Positions 1-7,173 of a DNA stretch of 21,370 nucleotides are shown here, one piece after another. The notes below the pieces were generated by a model. That model saw nothing but the letters and a program-made list of their open reading frames with translations, ran no database searches and was not told the DNA's origin. Position numbers and translations under genes: made by a program. This stretch comes from an uncultured Lachnospiraceae bacterium (GTDB lineage: Bacteria; Bacillota; Clostridia; Lachnospirales; Lachnospiraceae). Every line of letters starts with the position of its first letter. Position 1 is the stretch's first letter. The stretch is from contig CAKRTZ010000040.1 of the NCBI GenBank assembly GCA_934402515.1, positions 1-21,370 on the forward strand. Direction: 5' to 3'.

Positions 1-3
1 GGA

Positions 4-978
4 GTCGGCCTCCGCAAGGAGGCTGTGAGTTGAAATTCTCCGTCAAGTCCGTACACGTTGGAATGGTTGGTCGGCCTCCGCAAGGAGGCTGTGAGTTGAA
101 ATAATAAAATGTATTTGTACAATAAGTCTACAACGACGTCGGCCTCCGCAAGGAGGCTGTGAGTTGAAATGATAATAAAATGGTGACTGTTTTCAACCGT
201 TCTTGTCGGCCTCCGCAAGGAGGCTGTGAGTTGAAATATCAGAAATAGAGGAGGAAAAGAAAAATGGCATTGTCGGCCTCCGCAAGGAGGCTGTGAGTTG
301 AAATATATTTTGAACTCGGGCTTATTTCGCAGAAAAATGTCGGCCTCCGCAAGGAGGCTGTGAGTTGAAATACTTTCAAATATCCATGATGAACATAGTT
401 ATAAATGTCGGCCTCCGCAAGGAGGCTGTGAGTTGAAATGACTCTATCAGCTTGTTTGATTTCTGCCGGTTGCAGTCGGCCTCCGCAAGGAGGCTGTGAG
501 TTGAAATGCCTCGGAGAACGGCGTGGAGCAGAAAGCCCTCAAGGTCGGCCTCCGCAAGGAGGCTGTGAGTTGAAATGTCAGAAAATCTCCTCATTTCCAC
601 GAGGAACTGGGTCGGCCTCCGCAAGGAGGCTGTGAGTTGAAATGCAACGGGGTATGGTATCTATAAAGGCTTTTATGGTCGGCCTCCGCAAGGAGGCTGT
701 GAGTTGAAATACTCATCAAACAGCGAAAGTGCTAGGACTTTTGGGTCGGCCTCCGCAAGGAGGCTGTGAGTTGAAATATGATGATGCAGACGCAACCACT
801 GCGGATGTGAAGTCGGCCTCCGCAAGGAGGTCGTGAGTTGAAATGAGAACGCCACCGCATCTCCATCCTCGTCAATGGTCGGCCTCCGCAAGGAGGTCGT
901 GAGTTGAAATGACGGCTACAAATACGGAAAATTATTTTGTACCGCGTCGACTTCCGCTAGGAAGTCGTAAGTTGATAC
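4..978 (+). CRISPR. CRISPR array, trailer end, probable type I-C repeat
   Basis: Fifteen 33-bp repeats start at 4, 70, 138, 205, 272, 339, 407, 475, 544, 611, 678, 745, 812, 878 and 946. They enclose 14 different spacers of 33, 35, 34, 34, 34, 35, 35, 36, 34, 34, 34, 34, 33 and 35 bp. The repeat begins GTCGGCCTCC and ends GAGTTGAAAT, with an inner hairpin (GCCTCC, loop GCAA, GGAGGC). Repeat length, spacer length, the GTCG start and the TTGAAAT end fit type I-C as known from other bacteria, but no cas gene is visible to confirm this. Copies 13 and 14 carry TC instead of CT at repeat positions 20-21, and copy 15 is degenerate. Decay at the right end marks that side as the trailer, so the leader and probably the cas genes lie left of the window and the array is truncated there. 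Confidence 0.97.
946..978 (+). repeat. degenerate terminal CRISPR repeat
   Basis: The last repeat differs from the main form at nine positions (5, 7, 13, 18, 20, 21, 24, 32 and 33), yet its stem is intact. Positions 3-10 pair with 15-22 in eight Watson-Crick pairs, because changes at 5/20 and 7/18 compensate one another. The single-base changes lie in the loop (13) and the 3' part (24, 32, 33). Terminal degenerate repeats are usual at the trailer end of arrays. Confidence 0.9.
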
Positions 979-1171
979 ACTGCTTCCAGGGTTACGCTAG
1001 CCTGCATACCCTGTCACCCCCCACCAGTATGCTGCAAATCGAAATTCCCTTCCCGAAAACATTATAAACGGTGCTGACAGGACTATATCTAATGACTCGG
1101 CATTTCTTGATGAAATTTGTAAAAACTAGATATATTACAATTGGATATAAAGTTGCACAGTGTGTTCTTCA

Positions 1172-1200
1172 TTGTGAAATAAAGACGATTATAGTAAAAT
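1172..1200 (+). promoter_or_regulatory. predicted promoter of the nuclease-helicase/MazG operon
   Basis: TTGTGA (1172-1177) and TAAAAT (1195-1200) are separated by 17 bp, a good sigma-A arrangement. Transcription would begin near 1207 and leave a leader of about 50 nt. The ribosome site AGGGG (1249-1253) sits 6 nt before the ATG at 1260. The rest of the 979-1259 gap is AT-rich and holds nothing else I can name. Confidence 0.6.
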
Positions 1201-1259
1201 TATAAATAGTCGAGATAATTGGATATTTAATCAATTTTATGAATGTTTAGGGGTTACAG

Positions 1260-3128
1260 ATGATTGTATATGATGGAAGCAAGACAGACTTTTTAACCAG
1301 TGTGGAAAATGATACCATAGCGGTAGAGATAGAAAACAATATATATATGAAAATGAAAAGGCATACAGCTGCGAATGAGTTCCGGGCATGGGAAAATTCA
1401 TTGGAATATATGTACAAAGTTTTAAATGATGATGAAATACCGAGTAATGCAGGAATTGCTATCGAATATAATATTCCGCAGACGGCTAAAAGAGTAGACT
1501 TTATCATATCCGGATATGCTCAAAATGAAATTCCTAATGTGATAATTATTGAACTAAAGCAGTGGGATAAGTTAAAAGCTGTGGATAAACAGGATGCATT
1601 GGTAGAAACTTATACAGGCAATGCGGTGAGAAAAGTAGTGCATCCATCGTATCAGGCGTGGTCTTATGCAATGATGATACGGGATTATAATAAAAACGTA
1701 CAGGATCATAAAATCCAACTGCACCCGTGCGCCTATTTACATAACTATCGTCGAAAAGAAAATGATGACCTGGACAGAAACCAATATCAGGAATATTTAC
1801 AGGAAAGTCCTGCATTTACCCGCGGTGAGGTTCCCAAATTAAGAAATTTCATAAAAAACTTTATTCACAAAGGTGATGAGAAAAAACTAATATATGAAAT
1901 TGATAATGGAAGGATACATCCATCCAAAAGTTTACAAGATGCCATAGGCAGTATGCTTAAAGGTAATCGGGAATTTTACATGTTAGATGAGCAAAAAGTG
2001 GTTTATGAGGAAATCCTGAAGCAATCGGGATTATCCCTTATAGATCATAAAAAACGTACAATCATCATAAAAGGAGGACCCGGAACAGGGAAGAGTGTGG
2101 TTGCCATAAACATACTGGCAAAACTGACAATGGATGGTCAATTGGTGCAGTATGTTTCAAAAAATAGTGCTCCTAGAAATGTATATTTGAAGAAGCTAAA
2201 AGGACAGGTTAGAAAAAGTTCAGTTGACAATATGTTTAAAGGATCCGGATCATATACAGAAACGGAAAAAGACATGATTGATACGATACTGGTTGACGAA
2301 GCTCATAGACTGAATGAAAAATCGGGAATGTTTCATAATGTGGGTGAAAACCAGATAAAAGAGATTATTCATTCCTCTGTCTGCAATGTGTTTTTCATTG
2401 ATGAGAGGCAAAGGGTTACGTTAAGTGACATTGGAAGTATTGCAGAAATCAAAAAGTGGGCGAAGGAGGAACAATCTGATATTACAGAAATGGAATTGGT
2501 TTCACAGTTTCGATGTGATGGATCAGACGGATATCTGGCGTGGTTGGATGATGTATTAGAAATACGGGAAACTGCTAATAAGGATATGAGGGAAATAAAT
2601 TATGACATTCGAATATGTGATTCCCCCATTCAAATGGAAAAACTGATTATAGAACGAAATAAAGCATCCAATCATGCCAGGATGTTAGCTGGATATTGTT
2701 GGAATTGGATCTCTTCCGGCAAAAATAATTCATCGGTACATGATATTAAAATCGGAGACTTTGAAAAAAGCTGGAATCTAGGAAACACAACAACATTCGC
2801 CATTGATGATGATTCCATAAATGAGGTCGGCTGTATTCACACTGCACAAGGATTAGAGTTTGATTATGTGGGTGTGATTATTGGGGAAGATATGCGCTTT
2901 GAAAATGGACATGTTGTAACCGATTTCACAAAACGTGCACAGACTGATCAGTCGTTAAAAGGAATAAAGAAGTTAAATAAAGAAAATCCGGAGGAGGCCC
3001 GTAAACGGGCAGATGAAATTATTAAAAATACATATCGGACACTGTTAACAAGAGGCATGAAGGGATGCTATGTGTACTGTGTGGATGATAAAATGCGTGA
3101 ATATTTAAAAGATAGATTGGGAAGATAA
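1260..3128 (+). CDS. nuclease-helicase protein: PD-(D/E)XK-like N-terminus plus DUF2075 SF1 helicase
   Basis: This 622-aa protein has two parts. The N-terminal part carries a PD-(D/E)XK-like signature: Asp80 in KRVDF, then Glu98-Leu-Lys100 (IIIELKQW), then a RecB-like Q-x3-Y motif at Gln132/Tyr136. The C-terminal part is a superfamily 1 helicase of the DUF2075 (Schlafen group 3-like) type. It shows Walker A GGPGTGKS (272-279), Walker B LVDEAH (344-349), DERQ (381-384), QFRC (416-419), motif V-like HTAQGLEFDYVGV (527-539) and motif VI-like YRTLLTRG (592-599). It probably acts on nucleic acid in the cytoplasm. From memory, the staphylococcal antiphage enzyme Nhi has a similar nuclease-helicase make-up, and I infer a defence role from that and from the adjacent CRISPR array. 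The gene is visibly more AT-rich than the genes right of 5000, which suggests transfer. The start is set by AGGGG 6 nt upstream. The family call is firm; the role is not. Confidence 0.88.
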   Translation: MIVYDGSKTDFLTSVENDTIAVEIENNIYMKMKRHTAANEFRAWENSLEYMYKVLNDDEIPSNAGIAIEYNIPQTAKRVDFIISGYAQNEIPNVIIIELKQWDKLKAVDKQDALVETYTGNAVRKVVHPSYQAWSYAMMIRDYNKNVQDHKIQLHPCAYLHNYRRKENDDLDRNQYQEYLQESPAFTRGEVPKLRNFIKNFIHKGDEKKLIYEIDNGRIHPSKSLQDAIGSMLKGNREFYMLDEQKVVYEEILKQSGLSLIDHKKRTIIIKGGPGTGKSVVAINILAKLTMDGQLVQYVSKNSAPRNVYLKKLKGQVRKSSVDNMFKGSGSYTETEKDMIDTILVDEAHRLNEKSGMFHNVGENQIKEIIHSSVCNVFFIDERQRVTLSDIGSIAEIKKWAKEEQSDITEMELVSQFRCDGSDGYLAWLDDVLEIRETANKDMREINYDIRICDSPIQMEKLIIERNKASNHARMLAGYCWNWISSGKNNSSVHDIKIGDFEKSWNLGNTTTFAIDDDSINEVGCIHTAQGLEFDYVGVIIGEDMRFENGHVVTDFTKRAQTDQSLKGIKKLNKENPEEARKRADEIIKNTYRTLLTRGMKGCYVYCVDDKMREYLKDRLGR

Positions 3129-3130
3129 GG

Positions 3131-3451
3131 ATGAATAAACAAACAGTAGAAAGAATCAGAAAATTTACAGAAGATCGGGATTGGGATCAGTTTCATTCTC
3201 CGGCGAACCTCGCCAAATCAATTGTGATCGAAGCCGCGGAACTTTTAGAATGTTTCCAATGGAGTGAAGATCAGTTTGACTTGCAGCATGTTAAGGAAGA
3301 ACTTGCAGATGTGATGGTATATAGCCAGAACCTGTTGGATAAGTTAGGATTGGATGCAGATGAAATTATTAACATGAAAATGTCAATGAACGAGGCAAAG
3401 TATCCGATTGAAAAGGCGAAAGGAAAGGCTGATAAATACACGCAGCTTTAG
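3131..3451 (+). CDS. MazG-like nucleotide pyrophosphohydrolase
   Basis: This 106-aa all-helical protein has the MazG/RS21-C6-type metal site: E34-A-A-E37 (IVIEAAELLE) followed by E57-L-A-D60 (VKEELADVM), the EXXE...EXXD pattern. The tail ends in a lysine-rich helix. The family hydrolyses (d)NTPs to NMP and pyrophosphate; the exact substrate cannot be read from sequence. It starts 2 bp after the helicase stop codon, with AAGG just upstream of its ATG, so the two are translated from one mRNA and probably act together. In a defence setting it might deplete or alter nucleotides, or clear modified ones. That is inference. Housekeeping dNTP cleanup is the alternative, but tight pairing with a nuclease-helicase makes it less likely. 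Composition is AT-rich like its partner. Confidence 0.9.
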   Translation: MNKQTVERIRKFTEDRDWDQFHSPANLAKSIVIEAAELLECFQWSEDQFDLQHVKEELADVMVYSQNLLDKLGLDADEIINMKMSMNEAKYPIEKAKGKADKYTQL

Positions 3452-3457
3452 GAAACC

Positions 3458-3574
3458 ATGAGATTAAAAAAGAAGAACCTCAAAAAGAAAGAAGAGAAAA
3501 AAGTAAGTTTATGCCCATGGCAACCTGTGTATTGGAAAACACATGATTTATTTTTCTTTGATTGCTTTATGTGA
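3458..3574 (+). CDS. possible 38-aa lysine-rich small protein
   Basis: This short frame begins 6 bp after the MazG-like stop. AGGA (3450-3453), overlapping that stop codon, lies 4 nt before its ATG. The product has a basic first half (KKKNLKKKEEKK) and a Cys/aromatic second half (CPWQPVYW, then DLFFFDCFM). I know no family for it. It could be a third member of the operon. It could equally be chance reading of A-rich DNA, since lysine codons are easily produced there. Confidence 0.22.
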   Translation: MRLKKKNLKKKEEKKVSLCPWQPVYWKTHDLFFFDCFM

Positions 3575-3630
3575 CAGGGGATCCGCATCCGGCAAGGCTG
3601 CCACATGTCAGCACAATCACACTGAGGATT

Positions 3631-3650
3631 GCGGTTAACCGCTTTCTTTT
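3631..3650 (+). terminator. weak candidate terminator after the helicase/MazG operon
   Basis: The perfect 12-bp palindrome GCGGTTAACCGC (3631-3642) is followed by TTTCTTTT. With a TTAA loop it leaves only a 4-bp GC stem, which is weak for an intrinsic terminator. It lies between the plus-strand operon and the convergent pseudogene, where a terminator would be expected. Confidence 0.25.
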
Positions 3651-3664
3651 ACTGCCCTTTTTCA

Positions 3665-5003
3665 TCAGAAGTCTTCCTCACTTTTTCCTTTTGACTTGTC
3701 GTAAAACCTCAAGAACTTTTTTATGTCAACAGGCTTGGCGATATGGGCGTTCATACCGGCATCCAGACAAGCCTGTACATCCATCAATATCAGATCATTG
3801 TCTTCTGCTACCATGACGCGGATATCGTCGAAATCATTGATGTCACCGTTGGGCTCATCTGTGGGGCAGAGATGCTGGCACTCTTCAGCACTGGATTTCT
3901 CCAGATCCAGAGTGACGGTAAAAGTTGTGCCTTTTCCCAGGGCACTGTCGCAGGTGATGGTACCTTTCATAAGATCTACCAGCTGTTTCACAATAGGCAG
4001 GGCCAGACCGGTTCCCTGGGTGTTGTTAATCCGGCTGTCCGTTTCACGGGCAAACATGTTGTACATTTCTGCCTGAAATTCTTCGGACATGCCTAAACCC
4101 GTATCAGCTACACGATAGACCAGACGGACTTTGCCATCCGGCAGCAATATCTGTCATGCCGATGATGCCGTTCATGGGAGTGCGGATATCATGGGACATG
4201 GTGGAAAGAAAGCGGGTCTTTGCTACGCTGGCTGCCTCTGCAAGCTTGGCAGTTTCCCGCAGCCTGCGGTTGATGTGCAGAATATATGCACCGTCCAGCA
4301 AAGTTAGCAGGAACAGGATGACACAGGTCATGACGACAATGGTCCAGTCGGTCTTATGGGTGTTTAACTGGCTTACCGGGATATAGCCCAGGATATCCAG
4401 GCCGGATTCTTCACCAAAGCTGGAGTAGTACCAATAGCAATCCTCATATTTGGAGTCTTTATATTGCAGAATGCCGCTGTCCGTATTGGAAAGCTGATCC
4501 ACCAGGGCCTCCACCTTGCTGTAATCGTCAATAAAGTTGTAACTGCGGATGAATTCCACAAAGGAAAGTGATTTCATGGAAGTAGACTGAATGACATAAG
4601 CACCGCTTCGGGTGATGATCCCCACTTCCGCAGATTTGTATTCTACAGGGAAAATCCAGATATTACGGATACTCTCCACAGGAATGACCCGGAGCAGGAG
4701 ATAATCCTTTTTCACCCCTTTATCTGACATCAAAGCAACCCGGGTTCCCACACTGATTACATTGAGCTGGGTGTCATCGGCACGGTATTTACCCAGAATA
4801 TTGAATTTATCTCCGGTGGAAAACATCTGCCGCATATTTTCCATGAAAATTTTGTCGGTTTCATTGCTTTCGTGGCTGAAAGCCAGATAGCAGTGTACTT
4901 CGTTGGATTCCCGGGTCTCGTGGGTGGAATAGGCATCGAAAGAGTCCATATCCACAATATGGGCATAGCGATCCGGCTGAGTATTTATGTAATAAAAAGT
5001 TAT
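3665..5003 (-). pseudogene. decayed hybrid sensor histidine kinase / response regulator
   Basis: Remains of a membrane hybrid kinase are read from right to left. First comes an extracellular sensor part with no preceding membrane segment (an in-frame stop lies at 5004-5006). Then come a transmembrane helix (VVMTCVILFLLTLL), a HisKA H-box with STMSHDIRTPMNG, and an out-of-frame jump near 4147-4155. About 100 residues, including the rest of HisKA and the ATPase N-box, are missing. The ATPase resumes with DTGLGM (G1) and QGTGLALPIV (G2). The receiver is reduced to three joined pieces: VMVAEDND, LILMDVQ and ACLDAGMNAHIAKP. The stretches between these pieces, including the region right after the phosphoacceptor Asp, are gone. 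The two surviving frames (4104-5003 and 3665-4147) differ by one base. Loss of the N-terminus, N-box and most of the receiver rules out normal phosphorelay. Confidence 0.9.
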
Positions 5004-5041
5004 CTATAGAGTAGCATCAATACCGGGATTATGCAAGTTAC

Positions 5042-6724
5042 TTAGGCTTCTGCCTTTTTTACGAACAGCTTTTTCAGGCAGCTGAAGGCAACCAGCACAC
5101 CTAAGACCATCAACAGGATGGCAATGATGAACTGTAAGCCATCCACCAGGAAGGTTGCCTGACCGCTTACCATGCTGGAAACCAGGCTGATGGTTTTCTG
5201 AATCAGAGCGGTAAAGGTAACTGCCAGCATGACAAACATGGGGATATACAGTGTCCAGCCGGTTCTTCCCGTGGTTTTCAAAAAAACTGCCAGGGCGATG
5301 AGAACCAGAGCGGCAAGCAGCTGGTTCGCGGAACCAAAGAGCGGCCATACATTGGTGTAACCGCCCAGGGTCAGCAGATAGCCGAAAAACAGGGTAATCA
5401 CCGTGGCGAAATATTTATTGGTCAGTACCCGCTGCCACAGGGGCATCTGTTTCGGGTCAGTAGTGTCACCGTAGAACAGTTCCTGGAAGGACATACGACC
5501 GATCCGGGCTACGGAGTCCAGGGAAGTGAGTGCCAGAGCTGAGACACACATGGTCATAAAGACGGTAGCCACCTGGACGGGCAGACCCATTTTTTCCAGA
5601 AATCCCGCAACACCGCTGGAGAAGATGGCGAAAGGCGTGCCATCCGGTTTGGTTCCGTTGACAGCCACAGCACCTACAACCACCAGAGCCACGATACCTA
5701 ACAGGGATTCCACCACCATGGCACCGTAACCAACCATGGGCATATCTTTTTCATTGATGATGGTTTTGGAGGAAGTACCGGAGGAAACCAAGCTGTGGAA
5801 CCCGGAAACCGCACCGCATGCAATGGTGACAAACAGGGTGGGGAACAGGGAACTTCCATTTACGTTGAAACCGTTAAAAGCATTCAGCTGCATGGTGGGA
5901 TGCGCTACAACCACACCTACGACAGCACCGATAATCATGCCAAGGAGCATGAAGGTGGTCATATAATCACGGGGCTGCATGAGGAGCCACATGGGCATAA
6001 CCGATGCCAGGAAAAGGTAAGCCATCACGATGTAGATCCAGGCAGTTTTGGTGGCAAAAATAGGAAGCTGCATACCGACGGCAAACATGCCGACCAGAAG
6101 AGCGATGGCGATGACGGCACGGACAGCCTCCTGCATTTTGCCCACATGTTTCTGGATCAGACCGAAAACGACGGCAACTACGATGAACAGCATGGAGATG
6201 GAGGCGGCAGCAGCGTTGGCATAACTGGTTTCTTCGCTCATGCCCTCCACGCCTTTTGCCATGAAAGTTCCGGCAACCATGTCGGTAAAGGCGGCGATGA
6301 CAAGCAGGGTAAACAGCCAGCAGAACAGCATAAAGAGTTTTCGTCCGGTTTTGCCGATGTACTTTTCAATAATCATGCCCATGGACTTTCCTTCGTTCTT
6401 CACGGAGGCATACAGGGCGCCGAAATCCTGGACGGCACCGAAGAACAGACCGCCGATAATCAGCCACAGCAGTACGGGTACCCAGCCGAATACAGAGGCA
6501 AGGATGGGGCCGGTGACAGGGCCTGCACCTGCGATGGAGGAAAACTGGTGGGCAAATACCGTGAATTTGGAAGAGGGAACATAGTCCTCTCCATCTTCAT
6601 GGGTGTAAGCCGGAGTTTTTGCATCCGGATCAATTTCCCAGGTTTTGGCAAGCCAGCGTCCATAAAAGACATAGCCGGCGCCGAGAGCAACAATACCAAT
6701 CAACACAATAACTAAACCATTCAT
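5042..6724 (-). CDS. cstA: CstA family transporter (carbon starvation protein)
   Basis: This 560-aa polytopic membrane protein has the family hallmarks. It has an N-terminal helix followed by FYGRWLAKTWEIDP. The conserved segment HQFSSIAGAGPVTGPILAS lies near residues 59-77, then FGAVQDFGALYAS, with about 14 or more hydrophobic helices after that. CstA proteins import peptides in some bacteria and pyruvate in others (the BtsT branch). It is shorter than the roughly 700-aa E. coli CstA, as is common in Clostridia. The start follows AGGAAAAG. Upstream is a T-box leader, so transcription should rise when a particular tRNA, probably tRNA-Tyr, is uncharged. That favours an amino-acid or peptide uptake role over pyruvate (inference). 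No terminator is visible between its stop and the kinase pseudogene, which may once have been its operon partner. Confidence 0.93.
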   Translation of the reverse strand: MNGLVIVLIGIVALGAGYVFYGRWLAKTWEIDPDAKTPAYTHEDGEDYVPSSKFTVFAHQFSSIAGAGPVTGPILASVFGWVPVLLWLIIGGLFFGAVQDFGALYASVKNEGKSMGMIIEKYIGKTGRKLFMLFCWLFTLLVIAAFTDMVAGTFMAKGVEGMSEETSYANAAAASISMLFIVVAVVFGLIQKHVGKMQEAVRAVIAIALLVGMFAVGMQLPIFATKTAWIYIVMAYLFLASVMPMWLLMQPRDYMTTFMLLGMIIGAVVGVVVAHPTMQLNAFNGFNVNGSSLFPTLFVTIACGAVSGFHSLVSSGTSSKTIINEKDMPMVGYGAMVVESLLGIVALVVVGAVAVNGTKPDGTPFAIFSSGVAGFLEKMGLPVQVATVFMTMCVSALALTSLDSVARIGRMSFQELFYGDTTDPKQMPLWQRVLTNKYFATVITLFFGYLLTLGGYTNVWPLFGSANQLLAALVLIALAVFLKTTGRTGWTLYIPMFVMLAVTFTALIQKTISLVSSMVSGQATFLVDGLQFIIAILLMVLGVLVAFSCLKKLFVKKAEA

Positions 6725-6800
6725 TTCTTTTCCTGCCGTTTATAAGGTAAACGACATGCTCCTTTCTAAATCTTAGCAAAGAATGCATACACCTGCAGAA

Positions 6801-7100
6801 AATAAAAAAACCTTCGTCCTTACACATGTATCCATGTCATAAAGACGAAGGCTTTAGCTTCCGCGTTACCACTTTATTTGCCGTAAAACGACCTCTCAGT
6901 CCTATCTTTGCAGGTTACCCCACAGAAATAAGCTTCCTGTTAACGGTGGAAAACCGGTAGCACTTACTGTCCCAAAGGAATTCAGTGTACTGCTCGCAGA
7001 GGATGGTTTTCCGATGTGCATACCGCCTCACACCACCCGGCGGCTCTCTGAAATACAGTCTCGAAAAATCGTGTTCTGTTCGATGCATTTATCTTTGTTG
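6801..7100 (-). promoter_or_regulatory. T-box riboswitch leader of cstA, probable Tyr (UAC) specifier
   Basis: Read on the minus strand, Stem I begins with UUCAG (7052-7048), followed by AGAG and a GCCGCC/GGCGGU hairpin carrying the GGUGUGA apical motif. The stem closes with CUGAA (6985-6981). Next comes an AGUA-type motif (GACAGUAAGUG), then CCGUUAACAGG, then the T-box itself, AAAGUGGUAACGCGG (6874-6860). An intrinsic terminator follows. Just before the closing strand lies GAGCAG-UAC-A, which puts UAC (6989-6987) in the usual specifier place, so tyrosine is my reading. The T-box call is firm, the amino acid less so. Uncharged tRNA should stabilise the antiterminator and allow cstA expression. 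Confidence 0.93.
6804..6851 (-). terminator. conditional terminator of the T-box leader
   Basis: On the minus strand CCUUCGUC (6851-6844) pairs with GACGAAGG (6818-6811) and is followed by seven U residues (6810-6804). The loop contains a further CAUG/CAUG pairing. The 5' arm lies just after the T-box sequence, so it competes with the antiterminator. The 76-nt stretch from here to the cstA start holds only the ribosome site. Confidence 0.92.
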
Positions 7101-7106
7101 TCTGCA

Positions 7107-7135
7107 ACTTTAGCACCGCAGAAAAGGAAAGTCAA
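7107..7135 (-). promoter_or_regulatory. predicted promoter of the T-box/cstA transcript
   Basis: TTGACT (7135-7130) and TAAAGT (7112-7107) are spaced by 17 bp on the minus strand. The expected start is near 7100, just ahead of the T-box Stem I, which supports the leader boundaries. Confidence 0.72.
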
Positions 7136-7173
7136 TATGCATTTTTTAAAAAAGTTATCTTTGTGCGGTTTGC

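Noticed and set aside
376..891. Open frames across the CRISPR array (376-624, 673-891 minus; 438-635 plus)
   Set aside because: They are produced by the regular repeat and keep repeating the same peptide; no ribosome site and no family.
4..945. Spacers matching sequences elsewhere in this window (self-targeting)
   Set aside because: None was found when comparing spacers by eye with the rest of the window; a full-genome search would be needed to exclude it.
979..1171. Remains of cas genes or further repeats right of the array
   Set aside because: No coding frame or repeat-like motif could be read there; only AT-rich sequence before the promoter.
5795..6715. 306-codon plus-strand frame opposite cstA
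   Set aside because: It mirrors the GC-biased third positions of cstA; His/Gly-rich low-complexity product, no ribosome site or homologous pattern.
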